A stretch of 43,704 nt of DNA from assembly GCA_012729555.1 (NCBI GenBank), contig JAAYCX010000064.1:1-43704 (forward strand), written 5' to 3'. Shown piece by piece: positions 16,692 to 26,453 of this stretch. The notes under the pieces were generated by a model that saw nothing but the letters and a program-made list of their open reading frames with translations, did no database searches and had not been told where the DNA came from. The position numbers were made by a program, and so were the translations under genes. The first letter of the stretch is position 1. Every line of letters starts with the position of its first letter. The stretch is from Acidobacteriota bacterium (lineage in GTDB: Bacteria > Acidobacteriota > UBA6911).

Positions 16692-17618
16692 CTATTTCTT
16701 CGGCGCGTCCAGGCCCCACTTCCTGAAATAATCGAGGTAGAAGGGGGGCTGGGCGAAATCGCCCTTCATCTCCCGGCCGAAGCTGCGGTAGCCCATCCCC
16801 GCCTTCTCGTAGTGGTAGACGCCGTACATCATCTCTTCCATGCGCGAGGCCGGGACGGTGAACATCATCTCGTCGTCCCCGACCCCGCCGCGCTCGAACT
16901 CGCCGGGGTCCGGCACCGTCACCTGGCACTCCCCGGTCAGGAGCGGGGGCACCACGGAGTGGACGCAGGACCAGAGGGGGTCGATGGTGGAGGTGACGCG
17001 GGTGCCGCTTTTGAGGAGCAGGGCGAAGAGCATGTGCCGGAGCTGCGACGCGTTGCAGTAGAAGACGGTCAGGTCGGGCTCGAAATTGGCCTTGTGGAGC
17101 GGCGCCAGCACCATGCCCGCGTACTTCCCGTGGGGGAGGAGCGAGATTTCCTGCGTCCTCTTTCTGGCCGCCGCCCTGTCCTGGACGAAGAAGGCGCTCC
17201 CGGAACCCTCCATGAAGTCCGCGGGCGGCTCCACCAGCCCATAGCCGATGATGGGCTCGAAGCACCAGTGGTCCTCGAGGAACATGGCGAGCGCCGTACC
17301 GCGCCGTCGCACGATGCCGAAAGCCTGGCAGGCGGAGTAGTGCTCCCCCAGGTCGCGCTTCGGCCTCACCGCCCCCGCGGGGATCCCGCTTTCATCCTTG
17401 AGCATCTTGATGGCGATCGGGTAGGTCCTGAGCACCAGCATGTTCAGAAGATCGTTTCCGTACGTGTTCATCTGCTGCATGGGCGTTGCCTCCTTCGCCG
17501 CGGCACTGCGGGCCTCGGCCATTCCGGCGGCGCTCGAAGCCAGCACGGCCGTGCCGGCCGCCGCCGTCGCCACAAAATGCCTGCGCGTCCACCCCTTCTC
17601 TTCCTGTCCCGAATCCAT
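16692..17618 (-). CDS. DUF169 family protein with Tat signal
   Basis: The 308-residue product begins with a twin-arginine signal (TRRHFVATAAAGTAVLASSAAGMAEA), so it should be folded, possibly with a cofactor, before export. The mature part matches the DUF169 family: TYPIAIKMLKD, the cysteine motif HYSACQAFGIVRRRG, FCNASQLR-type segment (FYCNASQLRHML), PLWSCVHSVVPPLLTGECQVTVPDPGEFERG, and DDEMMFTVPASRMEEM. Several conserved cysteines suggest a metal or iron-sulfur site. No DUF169 function is established. Most DUF169 proteins are cytoplasmic, so the Tat signal is notable. GGGAGG precedes ATG 17618. It lies 45 bp behind the phosphohexomutase gene. Confidence 0.85.
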   Translation of the reverse strand: MDSGQEEKGWTRRHFVATAAAGTAVLASSAAGMAEARSAAAKEATPMQQMNTYGNDLLNMLVLRTYPIAIKMLKDESGIPAGAVRPKRDLGEHYSACQAFGIVRRRGTALAMFLEDHWCFEPIIGYGLVEPPADFMEGSGSAFFVQDRAAARKRTQEISLLPHGKYAGMVLAPLHKANFEPDLTVFYCNASQLRHMLFALLLKSGTRVTSTIDPLWSCVHSVVPPLLTGECQVTVPDPGEFERGGVGDDEMMFTVPASRMEEMMYGVYHYEKAGMGYRSFGREMKGDFAQPPFYLDYFRKWGLDAPKK

Positions 17619-17663
17619 AAGTCCTCCCCGTTTGCGGCCATTGTAACCCGAAAGCGGACAGAG

Positions 17664-19385
17664 CTAGCAGGCCATTCGCTCCATCCGGCGCAGGATCCCG
17701 TCCGGCTCCGCCACCCCCGCGCGGGCGATCGCGTCCGCCCGGGCCTGGTCGTCGGCGACGGCGTAGATGCGGAGCTCGTCGGCGTTGCCGCTCGGCCGCA
17801 CGTGGGCCACCTCCCCGCTCGCAAACAGCACGCGCACCCCGTCGATCCAGTTGATCCCCGCGACGGGGGAAAAACCGAGCTCCGGGGTGAACAGCCGCTG
17901 GAGTTCCTCCCGGATCCGCCCGAGCTCCGAGGCCGCGGAAGGGGAAGGGGCGACGATGCCCCCCTCTTCCCCGGTCAGGGACAGGGGGTCGAAGGCCGCC
18001 TCGCGGACCCTTTCGTCGGTGGGGGAAAAGCGCCGCATCATCGCCGCGCTCGCCGGGCGGGGGAAGTCCCGGATCAGCGCCGCGCGGCTCCTGCGCTGAG
18101 GGAGGCGCGCGAAGAGCCCGGCCACGCCGCACCCCCGCTCCCGCGCGGCCGCGAGGACGGCAAGGAGAGGGAGCAGGGCGTCGCGCGTCGGCAGGGGCGA
18201 AAGGGTGCGCCCGGCGCGCGTGATCGCGCTCCCGGTGAGAAAGCCGCCGTTGGCCTCCCAGCCGCAGACGGCGCGCCGCCCCTTCCGGCGCGCCCGCTCC
18301 ATCCCCTCGATGACGTAAGGGGAACCGATCCGGGTCCTGGGCTCGAGCGCCGGGCGGAGGCTCCCCCGGTCGATGGCGTCGTTGCAGCTGACGGGGACCA
18401 CCACGGCGTCCGCCCCGAGAAACTCCGCCGTCACCATCCCGAGCAGGTCCCCGCCGAAGAAGAGGAGGCGCCCCGCCTCGATCCCGAGCAGCAGAGGGCG
18501 GTCGCTGTCACCGTCGGTCGACGCCACCGCGTCGATCGGCCCGTGCTCCGCCGCGGCCCGGTCCGCCATCCCCTGGATCGCGGCCACCAGCTCGTCCTGG
18601 ACATTCTCGGTGTCGATCGGCACGAAGGTCCCGCTCCGGCCGGCCGCGATCGCCCGGGCGCCCAGCCGCTCCAGGATCTCGACCAGGATATCCCTCCCCA
18701 CCGCCGAGTGCTGGTAGCACAGCACCCGCATCCCCAGAAGCGGCCTCCCGGCGAAGAATTCCGCGTAGCGCTCGATGTATTCGTCGCGCGCCTCGCCCGA
18801 TTCGGGCGGGAGCTCGCGGTGCCCGGCCTTGAAGTCCCCGCGGCCGTCGAAGGGGGACGCGTCGAAGGGCTGGCGGTAGAGGGCGGCGCGCACCCGCGCC
18901 ACCCGTTCGTTGACCGGGGCCTCGTCCTTCTTGAGGAGCTCGCCGCGCGCGGTGTTGAGCTTGTAGCCGTTGCGGTCGAACGGGATGTGGCTCCCGGTGA
19001 CCATGACGCTCCCGCAGGCTCGGGCCAGGGCGTAATGGGCCAGCGCCGGGGTCGGGATCCGGCCCAGGTTCACCGGCCGCATTCCCGCATCGAGCGCCGC
19101 CCGCACGACCGCCTGGACGATCTCCCCGCGCCCCCCCTGCTCCGCGACGCGGCGTGTGCAGCTCGGCCTCAGGTCGCAGGCGATATAGAACGGGGCCCCG
19201 CGCCGCGTCCCCCCCTCCCCCGGGGGGAGCGACTGCAGGTACTCGATCTCCGCCAGCGCGTTGATATAGACCTCGAGCTGGCTGAGGTGCCGCACCTCGC
19301 CGCGGCGCCCGCTGGTGCCGAAGCGGAGCTCCACCGGTTCGTAGTCGAGGCGGGCCCTCAACGAATCGAAAGGCCAGTCGGCCAT
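17664..19385 (-). CDS. Phosphohexomutase (phosphoglucomutase/phosphomannomutase)
   Basis: The enzyme interconverts hexose 6- and 1-phosphates and supplies sugar nucleotides for glycogen or surface glycans. The 573-residue protein has the alpha-D-phosphohexomutase layout: GTSGRRGE near residue 23, the phosphoserine loop VTGSHIPFDRNGYKLN with Ser132, the metal loop STDGDSDR with Asp291, Asp293 and Asp295, the sugar-specificity segment GWEANGGF, and the phosphate loop RPSGNADELRIYA near the C-terminus. The loop GSHIPFDRNG differs from the classic TASHNP form and marks a subgroup known in several phyla. Strong AAGGAGGGA precedes ATG 19385. It lies 28 bp downstream of aroA. Confidence 0.9.
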   Translation of the reverse strand: MADWPFDSLRARLDYEPVELRFGTSGRRGEVRHLSQLEVYINALAEIEYLQSLPPGEGGTRRGAPFYIACDLRPSCTRRVAEQGGRGEIVQAVVRAALDAGMRPVNLGRIPTPALAHYALARACGSVMVTGSHIPFDRNGYKLNTARGELLKKDEAPVNERVARVRAALYRQPFDASPFDGRGDFKAGHRELPPESGEARDEYIERYAEFFAGRPLLGMRVLCYQHSAVGRDILVEILERLGARAIAAGRSGTFVPIDTENVQDELVAAIQGMADRAAAEHGPIDAVASTDGDSDRPLLLGIEAGRLLFFGGDLLGMVTAEFLGADAVVVPVSCNDAIDRGSLRPALEPRTRIGSPYVIEGMERARRKGRRAVCGWEANGGFLTGSAITRAGRTLSPLPTRDALLPLLAVLAAARERGCGVAGLFARLPQRRSRAALIRDFPRPASAAMMRRFSPTDERVREAAFDPLSLTGEEGGIVAPSPSAASELGRIREELQRLFTPELGFSPVAGINWIDGVRVLFASGEVAHVRPSGNADELRIYAVADDQARADAIARAGVAEPDGILRRMERMAC

Positions 19386-19413
19386 CGTCCCTCCTTTCCC
19401 CGCCCCCGCGGGA

Positions 19414-20703
19414 TCAGCGGACGCTCCCGAGCGCGTCCCAGAAACCGGGAAAGCTCACGTCGGCGCATTCGGCCCCGTGGATGCGCGTCTCCCCCCGCGC
19501 CGCGAGCGCGGCCACGGCGAACGCCATCGCGATGCGGTGGTCGCCGCGCGTGGCGATGTCGGCCCCCCGGAGCCGCGCCCCGCCCGCGATGACGAGCCCG
19601 TCCGGTTTTTCGGTCACCCGGGCCCCCATGGCGGCGAGGTTGGCGGCCACGGCCGCGATCCGGTCGCTCTCCTTCACCCGCAGCTCCCGGGCGTCGGAGA
19701 TCTCCAGACCCCCCGCCGCCTGCGACCCGAGCACGGCCAGCACCGGGATCTCGTCGATCAGGGCCGCCGTCCCGGCGCCCGCGATGGGGGGGAGGGCGCC
19801 CTCGAGCAGCGCCGGGCTGTAGCGCACGCGCAGGTCGCCCCGCGCCTCCCCGGCTTCGTCGCGCTCGTTCTCCACCTCGAGCCCCATCCCCGCCCGCTCG
19901 AGGTAGCCGAGGAGTTCGCGGCGCCGGCGGTTCAGGCCGACCCCGGGGAGCCGGAGGTCGGAGCCGGGCACGAGGGCGGCGGCGACCAGGAAGAAGGCGG
20001 CCCCGGAAAGGTCCCCGGGGACGACGAGCCGCCGCCCCCCGAGCCTGGGCTCCGGGTCCACCTCGATCCGGTTCCCATCGACCCTCACCGCGGCGCCGAA
20101 TTCGCCCAGGGCGATCTCCGTGTGGTCCCGGGTCGGGACCGGTTCCTCCACCGCCGTGGTCCCCGAGCCGTACAGCCCCGCCAGCAGGACGCACGACTTG
20201 ACCTGGGCGCTGGCGACCGGCAGGGGGTAGCGGATGGCGCCGAGGGCGCCCCCCCGGATCCGCAGGGGGGGAAGGCCCCGCTCCCGAGCCTCCACGGCGG
20301 CCCCCATCCGCCGGAGCGGCTCGAGCACCCTCCCCATCGGCCGGTTGACGAGCGAATCGTCCCCCGTCAGCACCGACTCGAACGGCTGGCCGGCGAGGAT
20401 GCCCGCCAGGAGGCGCATGGTCGTCCCGCTGTTGCCCGCGTCGAGCGCGGCCGCGGGCGCCGAGAGGCCGCGCAGCCCGCGCCCCCGGATGGTGACGGTG
20501 TCCCCCTCCGTCCCGACCTCGACCCCGAGCGCGCGGAGGCACCCGAGCGTGCTGTGGCAGTCGCGGCTCGCGGCGAAACGCCCGATCACCGACGTCCCCT
20601 CCGCTATCGCCGCCAGCATGGCGTAGCGGTGGGAAATCGATTTGTCGCCGGGGAGCCGGACGGTCCCGGTAACGGTGGTTGCGGCTTCGAGTGTCTGGAT
20701 CAT
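19414..20703 (-). CDS. aroA: 3-phosphoshikimate 1-carboxyvinyltransferase (EPSP synthase)
   Basis: AroA joins shikimate 3-phosphate and phosphoenolpyruvate in the sixth step of the shikimate pathway. The 429-residue protein has [16 protein letters not shown] with Lys21, Ser22 and Arg26, the motif [38 protein letters not shown], a DEIPVLAVL box with the catalytic Asp, RVKESDRI and [14 protein letters not shown]. It reads as complete. ATG 20703 overlaps the uvrB stop codon by 4 bp, so aroA is translated in coupling with uvrB; the much longer open frame upstream of this start is the shadow of uvrB. No other aro gene is nearby. Confidence 0.96.
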   Translation of the reverse strand: MIQTLEAATTVTGTVRLPGDKSISHRYAMLAAIAEGTSVIGRFAASRDCHSTLGCLRALGVEVGTEGDTVTIRGRGLRGLSAPAAALDAGNSGTTMRLLAGILAGQPFESVLTGDDSLVNRPMGRVLEPLRRMGAAVEARERGLPPLRIRGGALGAIRYPLPVASAQVKSCVLLAGLYGSGTTAVEEPVPTRDHTEIALGEFGAAVRVDGNRIEVDPEPRLGGRRLVVPGDLSGAAFFLVAAALVPGSDLRLPGVGLNRRRRELLGYLERAGMGLEVENERDEAGEARGDLRVRYSPALLEGALPPIAGAGTAALIDEIPVLAVLGSQAAGGLEISDARELRVKESDRIAAVAANLAAMGARVTEKPDGLVIAGGARLRGADIATRGDHRIAMAFAVAALAARGETRIHGAECADVSFPGFWDALGSVR

Positions 20704-22781
20704 GCGGTCGTCTCCGGTTGCACCAGTTCCATGGCCGTCTTCTTGAGCCTGCGCACCTGGTCGCGCAGGACGGCCGCCTGCTCGAACTCCTGCCGGCGGG
20801 CGGCCGCGCGCATCTCCCCTTCCAGGCGCCCGATCTCGCGCTCCAGCTCCGCGGCGGATTGGTAGGTGACGGCCTCCTCGGCCAGGGCGGGGGGCTCGTA
20901 ATAGTCCCCCTCGTAGATGCGGATCATGTCCGCGTCGAGGGGCTTCGTGATCGACTGCGGGGTGATGCCGTGCTCCTCGTTGTATTCCCGCTGGGCCGCG
21001 CGCCGGCGGCCGGTCTCCTCGATCGCCGCGCGCATCGAGCCGGTCATGACATCCGCGTAGAGGATGGCGCGGCCGTTGATGTGCCGGGCCGCGCGCCCCA
21101 CGGTCTGAACCAGCGAGGTGGTCGAGCGCAGAAACCCCTCCTTGTCGGCGTCGAGGATGGCGACGAGCGAGACCTCGGGCAGGTCGAGCCCCTCCCGCAG
21201 CAGGTTGATGCCGATGAGGGCGTCGAACTCCCCCGCGCGCAGGGAGCGGAGGATCTGGATGCGGTCGAGCGTCTCCACCTCCGAGTGGAGGTAGCGCACC
21301 CGCAGCCCCAGCTCCGTGTAGTATTCGGCCAGGTCCTCGGCCATGCGCTTGGTCAGGGTGGTGACCAGCACCCGCTCGTTGCGCCCGGCCCGGAGCCGGA
21401 TCTCCTCCATGAGGTCGTCCACCTGGCCGGCGACGGGGCGGATCTCGATCTCGGGGTCGGTCAGCCCGGTGGGCCGGACGATCTGCTCGACGACGACGCC
21501 CCCCGATTTTTCCAGTTCGTAGGGCCCCGGGGTCGCCGAGACGTAGATGACCTGGTTCACCCGTTCCTCGAACTCGGCGAAGTTGAGCGGGCGGTTGTCG
21601 AGGGCCGAGGGGAGCCGGAAGCCGTACCGGACCAGGTTCTCCTTCCGGGAGCGGTCCCCGTGAAACATCGCCCGGACCTGGGGGATGGAGACATGGCTCT
21701 CGTCCACGAACAGCACCCAGTCGCGCGGGATGTAGTCGAGAAGGGTGGGGGGGGCCTCCCCGGGCCCGCGCCCGGTCAGGTGCCGCGAATAGTTCTCGAT
21801 ACCGCGGCAGTAGCCGAGCTCGCGCATCATCTCCAGGTCGTACATCGTCCGCTGGTGCAGCCGCCGCGCCTCCAGCGGCTTGTCCTCCCGCTCGAAGCGG
21901 GCGCACTGCTCCTCGAGCTCCGCGCGGATGCCGTCCATGGCCTCCGCGAGCCGCTCCCGGGGCTGGACGTAGTGCGATTTCGGGTAGAGGGGGACGCGGT
22001 CGAACGTCCGGAGCCTCCGCCCCGTGACCGGATCGATCAGGGAGAGGGCGTCGATTTCGTCCCCGAACAGCTCGATGCGGACCGCGTAGTCCTCGTAGGA
22101 GGGGAAGACCTCCACGACGTCCCCCCGGGCGCGGAAGAACCCCCGCTCCAGCGCGAAGTCCTGGCGCGCGTACTGCATCTCCACCAGCCGGCGCAGGATC
22201 CCGTCGCGGGAGACCCGCTGCCCCTTCTCCAAAAAGAGCAGCATCCCGTAGTAGGCCTCCGGGGAACCCAGGCCGTAGATGCAGGAGACGCTCGCGACGA
22301 TGACGCAGTCGCGGCGCTCGAACAGCGAGCGGGTGGCCGAGTGGCGCAACCGGTCGATCTCGTCGTTGACCAGGGCGTCCTTTTCGATATAGGTGTCGGT
22401 CGCCGCGATGTAGGCCTCGGGCTGGTAGTAGTCGTAGTAGGAGACGAAGTACTCGACCGCGTTGCCGGGAAAGAAGCCCTTGAACTCGCGGAAGAGCTGG
22501 GCGGCCAGCGTCTTGTTGTGCGCCAGCACCAGGGCCGGGCGCTGGAGCGCCTCGATCACCTTGGCCATGGTGAAGGTCTTCCCCGAACCGGTCACCCCGA
22601 GCAGGACCTGGTGGCGGTCCCCCGCCCGGACCCCCCGGACCAGCTGCCCGATGGCGTCGGCCTGGTTGCCGGCGGGCTCGAAGGGGGTGCTGATCTCGAA
22701 CTGCGACGAATGGATCAGGGATTTCCCGTACGCCACGTCGCCGTAGACGAGGTCCCCGCCCGGATTCGGTGTTTTGGCCAT
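20700..22781 (-). CDS. uvrB: Excinuclease ABC subunit B
   Basis: UvrB is the damage-verifying helicase-like subunit of nucleotide excision repair; it binds UvrA, then recruits UvrC. The 693-residue protein shows Walker A GVTGSGKT at 62-69, the beta-hairpin [21 protein letters not shown] that clamps [16 protein letters not shown] (motif II), helicase motifs V and VI ([30 protein letters not shown] and QTVGRAARH) and a C-terminal UVR motif ([26 protein letters not shown]) that pairs with UvrC. Length is normal. A weak GAGAG precedes ATG 22781, and TATAAT (22810-22805) marks its promoter. I saw no clear SOS box. Confidence 0.97.
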   Translation of the reverse strand: MAKTPNPGGDLVYGDVAYGKSLIHSSQFEISTPFEPAGNQADAIGQLVRGVRAGDRHQVLLGVTGSGKTFTMAKVIEALQRPALVLAHNKTLAAQLFREFKGFFPGNAVEYFVSYYDYYQPEAYIAATDTYIEKDALVNDEIDRLRHSATRSLFERRDCVIVASVSCIYGLGSPEAYYGMLLFLEKGQRVSRDGILRRLVEMQYARQDFALERGFFRARGDVVEVFPSYEDYAVRIELFGDEIDALSLIDPVTGRRLRTFDRVPLYPKSHYVQPRERLAEAMDGIRAELEEQCARFEREDKPLEARRLHQRTMYDLEMMRELGYCRGIENYSRHLTGRGPGEAPPTLLDYIPRDWVLFVDESHVSIPQVRAMFHGDRSRKENLVRYGFRLPSALDNRPLNFAEFEERVNQVIYVSATPGPYELEKSGGVVVEQIVRPTGLTDPEIEIRPVAGQVDDLMEEIRLRAGRNERVLVTTLTKRMAEDLAEYYTELGLRVRYLHSEVETLDRIQILRSLRAGEFDALIGINLLREGLDLPEVSLVAILDADKEGFLRSTTSLVQTVGRAARHINGRAILYADVMTGSMRAAIEETGRRRAAQREYNEEHGITPQSITKPLDADMIRIYEGDYYEPPALAEEAVTYQSAAELEREIGRLEGEMRAAARRQEFEQAAVLRDQVRRLKKTAMELVQPETTA

Positions 22782-22804
22782 TTGCTCTCTGCCGAAAAGC
22801 CTTT

Positions 22805-22857
22805 ATTATAACCGTTTATTCCCCGCTCTTCGAGTCCCGACCCGTTCGAGGTATATT
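22805..22857. promoter_or_regulatory. Divergent -10 elements for uvrB and lepA
   Basis: The minus-strand TATAAT at 22810-22805 would drive uvrB, and the plus-strand TATATT at 22852-22857 would drive lepA. Both would use -35 sequences around 22828-22834 (TCGAAG and TTCGAG on their own strands), so the two promoters share their -35 region and could compete. Confidence 0.45.
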
Positions 22858-22901
22858 TGGGGGGTGGGAACGAAGGTTCCGGGAAAGAAAGAGGAGTCCA
22901 T

Positions 22902-24704
22902 TTGCTGCGCGACAAGAGTCACATCAGGAATTTCTCCATCATCGCACACATCGATCACGGGAAGTCGACCCTGGCCGACCGCCTGCTGGAGCGCACGGGG
23001 GCGCTCACCAAGCGGGAGATGTCCGACCAGGTGCTCGACGCCATGGACCTGGAGCGCGAGCGGGGGATCACCATCAAGGCGCATTCCGTGCGCCTGAACT
23101 ATCGCGCGGCCAACGGGGAGGACTACGTCCTGAACCTGATCGACACCCCGGGGCACGTCGACTTCTCCTACGAGGTCTCCCGCAGCCTTTCGGCCTGCGA
23201 GGGGGCGCTCCTGGTGGTGGACGCGGCGCAGGGGGTGGAGGCGCAGACGCTGGCCAACACCTACCTGGCCCTGGACCACCACCTGGAGATCATCCCCGTC
23301 ATCAACAAGATCGACCTGCCGAGCGCCGAGATCCCGCGGATCAAGGACCAGATCGAGAACATCATCGGCCTGGACGCCGAGGACGCCATCCTGGCGAGCG
23401 CCAAGGAGGGGATCGGCACCGAGGAGATCCTGGAGGCGATCGTGCACCGGCTCCCCCCCCCCGCCGGGGACTACGACCGGCCGCTGAAGGCGCTGATCTT
23501 CGACTCCTGGTTCGACGCCTACCGGGGCGTCATCGTGCTGGTGCGCGTCATCGACGGCACCCTGCGCAAGGGACAGCAGATCCGGATGGTGGCCACCGGG
23601 CAGTCCTTCACGATCGAGCAGGTGGGGGTCATCACCCCCAAGTTCCAGGAAGCGGACGAGTTGACGGTGGGCGAGGTCGGCTTCGTCATCGCCAACATCA
23701 AGCGGGTGGCCGACACCAAGATCGGCGACACCATCACCGAGCACTCCCGGCCGACCGACGCCCCCTTCCCGGGGTACCAGGAGATCAAGCCGATGGTGTT
23801 CGCCGGGCTCTACCCGACCGACAACGGGCAGTACGAGGACCTGCGCGACGCCCTCTCGAAGCTGCAGCTGAACGACTCCGCCTTCTTTTACGAACCGGAC
23901 ACCTCCGGCGCCCTCGGCTTCGGCTTCCGCTGCGGCTTTCTGGGTCTGCTGCACATGGAGATCGTCCAGGAGCGGCTGGAGCGGGAGTTCAACCTCTCGC
24001 TCATCACGACGGCGCCCGGGGTGCGCTACCGGGTCACCACCCGGAAGGGGGAGGTGATGGAGATCCATAACCCCTCCAAGCTCCCGGATCCGCAGGAGAT
24101 CGACAAGTTCGAGGAGCCCCTGATCACAGCCATGATCCTGACCAGCGACGAGTACCTGGGCCCGATCCTGAAGCTGGCCGAGGAGAAGCGGGGGGTCCAG
24201 AAGGGGTTCGAGTACGTGACCCGGAACCGGGTGCTCGTCACCTACGACCTGCCGCTCAACGAGATCGTGCTCGATTTCTACGACCGGCTCAAATCGGCCT
24301 CGCGCGGCTACGCCTCGCTCGACTACCGCTTCGCCGGCTACCAGGAGGCGCGCCTGGTCAAGCTCGACATCCTCGTGTCGGGGGAGCCGGTCGACGCCCT
24401 TTCGCTCATCATCCACCAGGACAACTCGGTGCTGCGGGGGCGCGCGCTGGCGCTGAAGATGAAGGAGCTGATCCCCCGGCAGATGTTCGAGGTCGTCATC
24501 CAGGCCGCCATCGGCAGCAAGATCATCGCGCGGGAGGTCGTCCGCCCGATCCGCAAGAACGTGCTGGCCAAGTGCTACGGCGGGGACATCACCCGCAAGC
24601 GCAAGCTCCTCGAGAAGCAGAAGGAGGGGAAGAAACGGATGAAGCGGCTGGGGAAGGTCGAGATCCCCCAGGAGGCGTTTCTGGCCATCCTGAAGGTGGA
24701 TTAG
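22902..24704 (+). CDS. lepA: Elongation factor 4 (ribosomal back-translocase)
   Basis: LepA is a ribosome-associated GTPase that acts on stalled or mis-assembled ribosomes at the membrane and in the cytosol. The 600-residue protein has G1 [10 protein letters not shown]2 [11 protein letters not shown]3 DTPGHVDF, G4 NKIDLPSAE and G5 SAKEG, then the EF-G-like domains and the LepA-specific C-terminus ([27 protein letters not shown] followed by [10 protein letters not shown]). I chose TTG 22902 because the family N-terminus [20 protein letters not shown] starts there and AGGAG lies 5 nt upstream; a longer frame reaches 22857 without support. A TTG start is unusual for a conserved gene. Confidence 0.97.
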   Translation: MLRDKSHIRNFSIIAHIDHGKSTLADRLLERTGALTKREMSDQVLDAMDLERERGITIKAHSVRLNYRAANGEDYVLNLIDTPGHVDFSYEVSRSLSACEGALLVVDAAQGVEAQTLANTYLALDHHLEIIPVINKIDLPSAEIPRIKDQIENIIGLDAEDAILASAKEGIGTEEILEAIVHRLPPPAGDYDRPLKALIFDSWFDAYRGVIVLVRVIDGTLRKGQQIRMVATGQSFTIEQVGVITPKFQEADELTVGEVGFVIANIKRVADTKIGDTITEHSRPTDAPFPGYQEIKPMVFAGLYPTDNGQYEDLRDALSKLQLNDSAFFYEPDTSGALGFGFRCGFLGLLHMEIVQERLEREFNLSLITTAPGVRYRVTTRKGEVMEIHNPSKLPDPQEIDKFEEPLITAMILTSDEYLGPILKLAEEKRGVQKGFEYVTRNRVLVTYDLPLNEIVLDFYDRLKSASRGYASLDYRFAGYQEARLVKLDILVSGEPVDALSLIIHQDNSVLRGRALALKMKELIPRQMFEVVIQAAIGSKIIAREVVRPIRKNVLAKCYGGDITRKRKLLEKQKEGKKRMKRLGKVEIPQEAFLAILKVD

Positions 24705-24861
24705 GGCGAGCCGCGGGCCCGTACGGTGACGGCGCTCACAGTTTCGGAAGATTGGGGGAAAAAGCGTTTCCTTTGCCGGCGGTTTGGAGCTACGTTAGGC
24801 GTAATAGCGGCATTTCTGCTTTGGTCGGACATCGGGGGGATCCCCGGGAGAGCATGGGAAT

Positions 24862-25251
24862 ATGAAATCGCAAGGGCGTCGCTTACTCGAAAACGCTGAA
24901 GGCAAGGGGATGGTCGGCTGCCTCGTGTTCATCGTCCTCATGGGGCTGGCGATCGTGCTGGCCGTGCAGCTGGGGCCGGTCTACTACGCCAACTACAACA
25001 TGGAGGCGGACATCAAGACCGAGGCCAGCCGCGCGGGCGCCCGCTTCCTCGACGACGACACCATCATCCGCGACGTCTACCAGATGGCGAAGCGGAACGA
25101 CGTCCCGATCCAGAGGGAAAACATCAAGGTGCACCGCCTCGCCGGCCAGGTCGTCATCGAGGTGACCTACTCCGTCCCCGTGAGCTTCATCCTCTTCGAG
25201 CGCGACTTCGACTTCAAGATCGAAGCCTCCAGCTTCATCGGGACCCTGTAG
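24862..25251 (+). CDS. Small membrane protein, DUF4845-like
   Basis: The 129-residue protein has one N-terminal membrane helix (GCLVFIVLMGLAIVLAVQLGPVYY at about residues 19-42) and a soluble tail of about 85 residues ending in VEVTYSVPVSFILFERDFDFKIEASSFIGTL-type beta strands. The single anchor, the LGPVYY segment and the length match DUF4845-type proteins, whose function is not known. The weak GGGAGAG some 10 nt ahead is the only ribosome binding site for ATG 24862. It sits 157 bp behind lepA, a gap in which I see no convincing promoter or terminator. Its last 17 bp overlap the convergent tag gene. Confidence 0.65.
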   Translation: MKSQGRRLLENAEGKGMVGCLVFIVLMGLAIVLAVQLGPVYYANYNMEADIKTEASRAGARFLDDDTIIRDVYQMAKRNDVPIQRENIKVHRLAGQVVIEVTYSVPVSFILFERDFDFKIEASSFIGTL

Positions 25252-25852
25252 CGCCCCCGGCCTGCACCCCGGCGTGGCGGAAACAGCCGACCAGGTGGTC
25301 GTTGACCAGTCCAGCGGCCTGCAGGTGGGCGTAGATCACGGTCGAACCGACGAACTTGAAGCCGCGCCGCTTCAGGTCGGCGCTGAGCGCTTCCGACTCC
25401 GCCGACGTCGCCGGGACGCGCCCCTCCGACCGCCAGCGGTTGACGCGGGGCCGGCCCCCGACGAAGCCCCAGATGTACCGATCGAACGAACCGAACTCCC
25501 CCTGCACCTCCAGGAAGCGCCGGGCGTTGTGGACGGCGGCGCCGACCTTCAGGCGGTTGCGGATGATCCCGGGGTCCCCGAGCAGGAGCTCGATTTTCCG
25601 GGCGTCGAAGCGCGCCACCTTCCGCGGGTCGAAACCGGCGAACGCCCTGCGGTACCCCTCGCGCTTGTAAAGGACCGTGCGCCAGCTCAGCCCCGCCTGG
25701 GCCGCCTCGAGGACCAGGAACTCGAAATGCCGGATGTCGTCGTGGCAGGGGACGCCCCACTCGCGGTCGTGATAGTCCACCATCAGGGGGTCGTCCCCCG
25801 GCCAGCCGCAGCGCTTCATCGGCTTCTTCCGCGGATTCAGTTTTTCGGGCAT
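25235..25852 (-). CDS. tag: DNA-3-methyladenine glycosylase I
   Basis: Tag excises 3-methyladenine from alkylated DNA. The 205-residue product has RCGWPGDDPLMVDYHDREWG at the start, FEFLVLEAAQAGLSWRTVLYKR with the glycosylase pocket, the helix-hairpin region GIIRNRLKVGAAVHNA, and the zinc quartet Cys15, His28, His186 and Cys190, with the same spacing (13 and 4) as in the E. coli enzyme. GGAGG lies 7 nt before ATG 25852. That start lies inside the last 16 bp of the MazF-like gene, which makes tag the third gene of a mazE-mazF-tag unit. Its stop overlaps the convergent membrane-protein gene. Confidence 0.95.
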   Translation of the reverse strand: MPEKLNPRKKPMKRCGWPGDDPLMVDYHDREWGVPCHDDIRHFEFLVLEAAQAGLSWRTVLYKREGYRRAFAGFDPRKVARFDARKIELLLGDPGIIRNRLKVGAAVHNARRFLEVQGEFGSFDRYIWGFVGGRPRVNRWRSEGRVPATSAESEALSADLKRRGFKFVGSTVIYAHLQAAGLVNDHLVGCFRHAGVQAGGATGSR

Positions 25853-26190
25853 TCGTCCGCCTCCCCCAGGAGTTGCCGGACGCTGCCGGAGACTCTTTCG
25901 GCATCGTCGTCGGCAAGACGCCCGATTTTCCGGAGAATGAGCCGGTTGTCCAGGGTGAAAAGTTTCATGCGCACCACGCAGGGGACCGCGAGGCCCGCTT
26001 CGGTGTAGTCGGTGAGCACGATGTCTCCCGGCCAGGCCGGGGCCCGGCCGGTGGTCACCATCGCCATCACCGTGTGCCCGTGCCGGTTGAAGTCCTCGCG
26101 GCTCAGCGCCAGGGCCGGCCGCCGTTTTGCCTGTACCCGGTCCGAGAAAGGGAAGGGCACCACGACGACGTCGCAGCGCTCACAGATCAC
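25837..26190 (-). CDS. MazF/PemK-family toxin
   Basis: The 117-residue product is a predicted sequence-specific endoribonuclease of the CcdB/PemK fold. It shows ERCDVVVVPFPFSDRVQAKRRPALALS, the standard MazF opening with the basic loop, then MVTTGRAPAWPGDIVLTDYTEAGLAVPCVVRMKLFTLDNRLI. GTG 26190 is used: this keeps the family start, and the gene overlaps the antitoxin stop by 11 bp; the longer frame upstream is a shadow of the antitoxin gene. It also overlaps tag by 16 bp. Expression should be repressed together with the antitoxin. The antitoxin-first order is normal for mazEF. Confidence 0.88.
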   Translation of the reverse strand: MICERCDVVVVPFPFSDRVQAKRRPALALSREDFNRHGHTVMAMVTTGRAPAWPGDIVLTDYTEAGLAVPCVVRMKLFTLDNRLILRKIGRLADDDAERVSGSVRQLLGEADECPKN

Positions 26191-26404
26191 GGAACGCCTC
26201 CTCGTCTTCCGGGCTGTTCCACTCCTGGAGGGTTTCGGCGACCGCGGCATGGTAGGCCGCATCGAACGGCTCGACCTTCCTCAGCCGCACCCGGTCCCCC
26301 TCCAGTTCGTAGGCGATCAGATCGCCCGGACCCACACCCAGGGCCGATCGGATGCCCGCCGGAATAGTGACCTGCCCTTTGGTCGATACCCTGCTTACTT
26401 TCAC
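26180..26404 (-). CDS. AbrB/MazE-type antitoxin
   Basis: The 74-residue product has an N-terminal SpoVT-AbrB DNA-binding domain (MKVSRVSTKGQVTIPAGIRSALGVGPGDLIAYELEGDRVRLRKV, swapped-hairpin type) and an acidic C-terminal tail (AETLQEWNSPEDEEAFRDL) that should wrap and inhibit the toxin. GTG 26404 is the start, with AAGGA 3-4 nt upstream. An 8-bp inverted repeat 9-49 bp upstream is its probable operator. Confidence 0.88.
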   Translation of the reverse strand: MKVSRVSTKGQVTIPAGIRSALGVGPGDLIAYELEGDRVRLRKVEPFDAAYHAAVAETLQEWNSPEDEEAFRDL

Positions 26405-26412
26405 GATTCCTT

Positions 26413-26453
26413 ATCCTTTACTCATTTACCGCCGTACTCTTTACCTAAAGGAT
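26413..26453. promoter_or_regulatory. Candidate operator of the MazEF-like operon
   Basis: ATCCTTTA (26413-26420) and TAAAGGAT (26446-26453) are perfect inverted copies 25 bp apart. On the minus strand two direct repeats of the GGTAAA-GAGTA type lie between them. The block is far more AT-rich than its surroundings and ends 9 bp before the antitoxin start, where an AbrB-fold antitoxin would bind to autoregulate. Confidence 0.5.

Noticed and set aside
22811-22851. LexA/SOS box between uvrB and lepA
   Set aside because: I found no GAAC-N4-GTTC-type or other dyad long enough to call.
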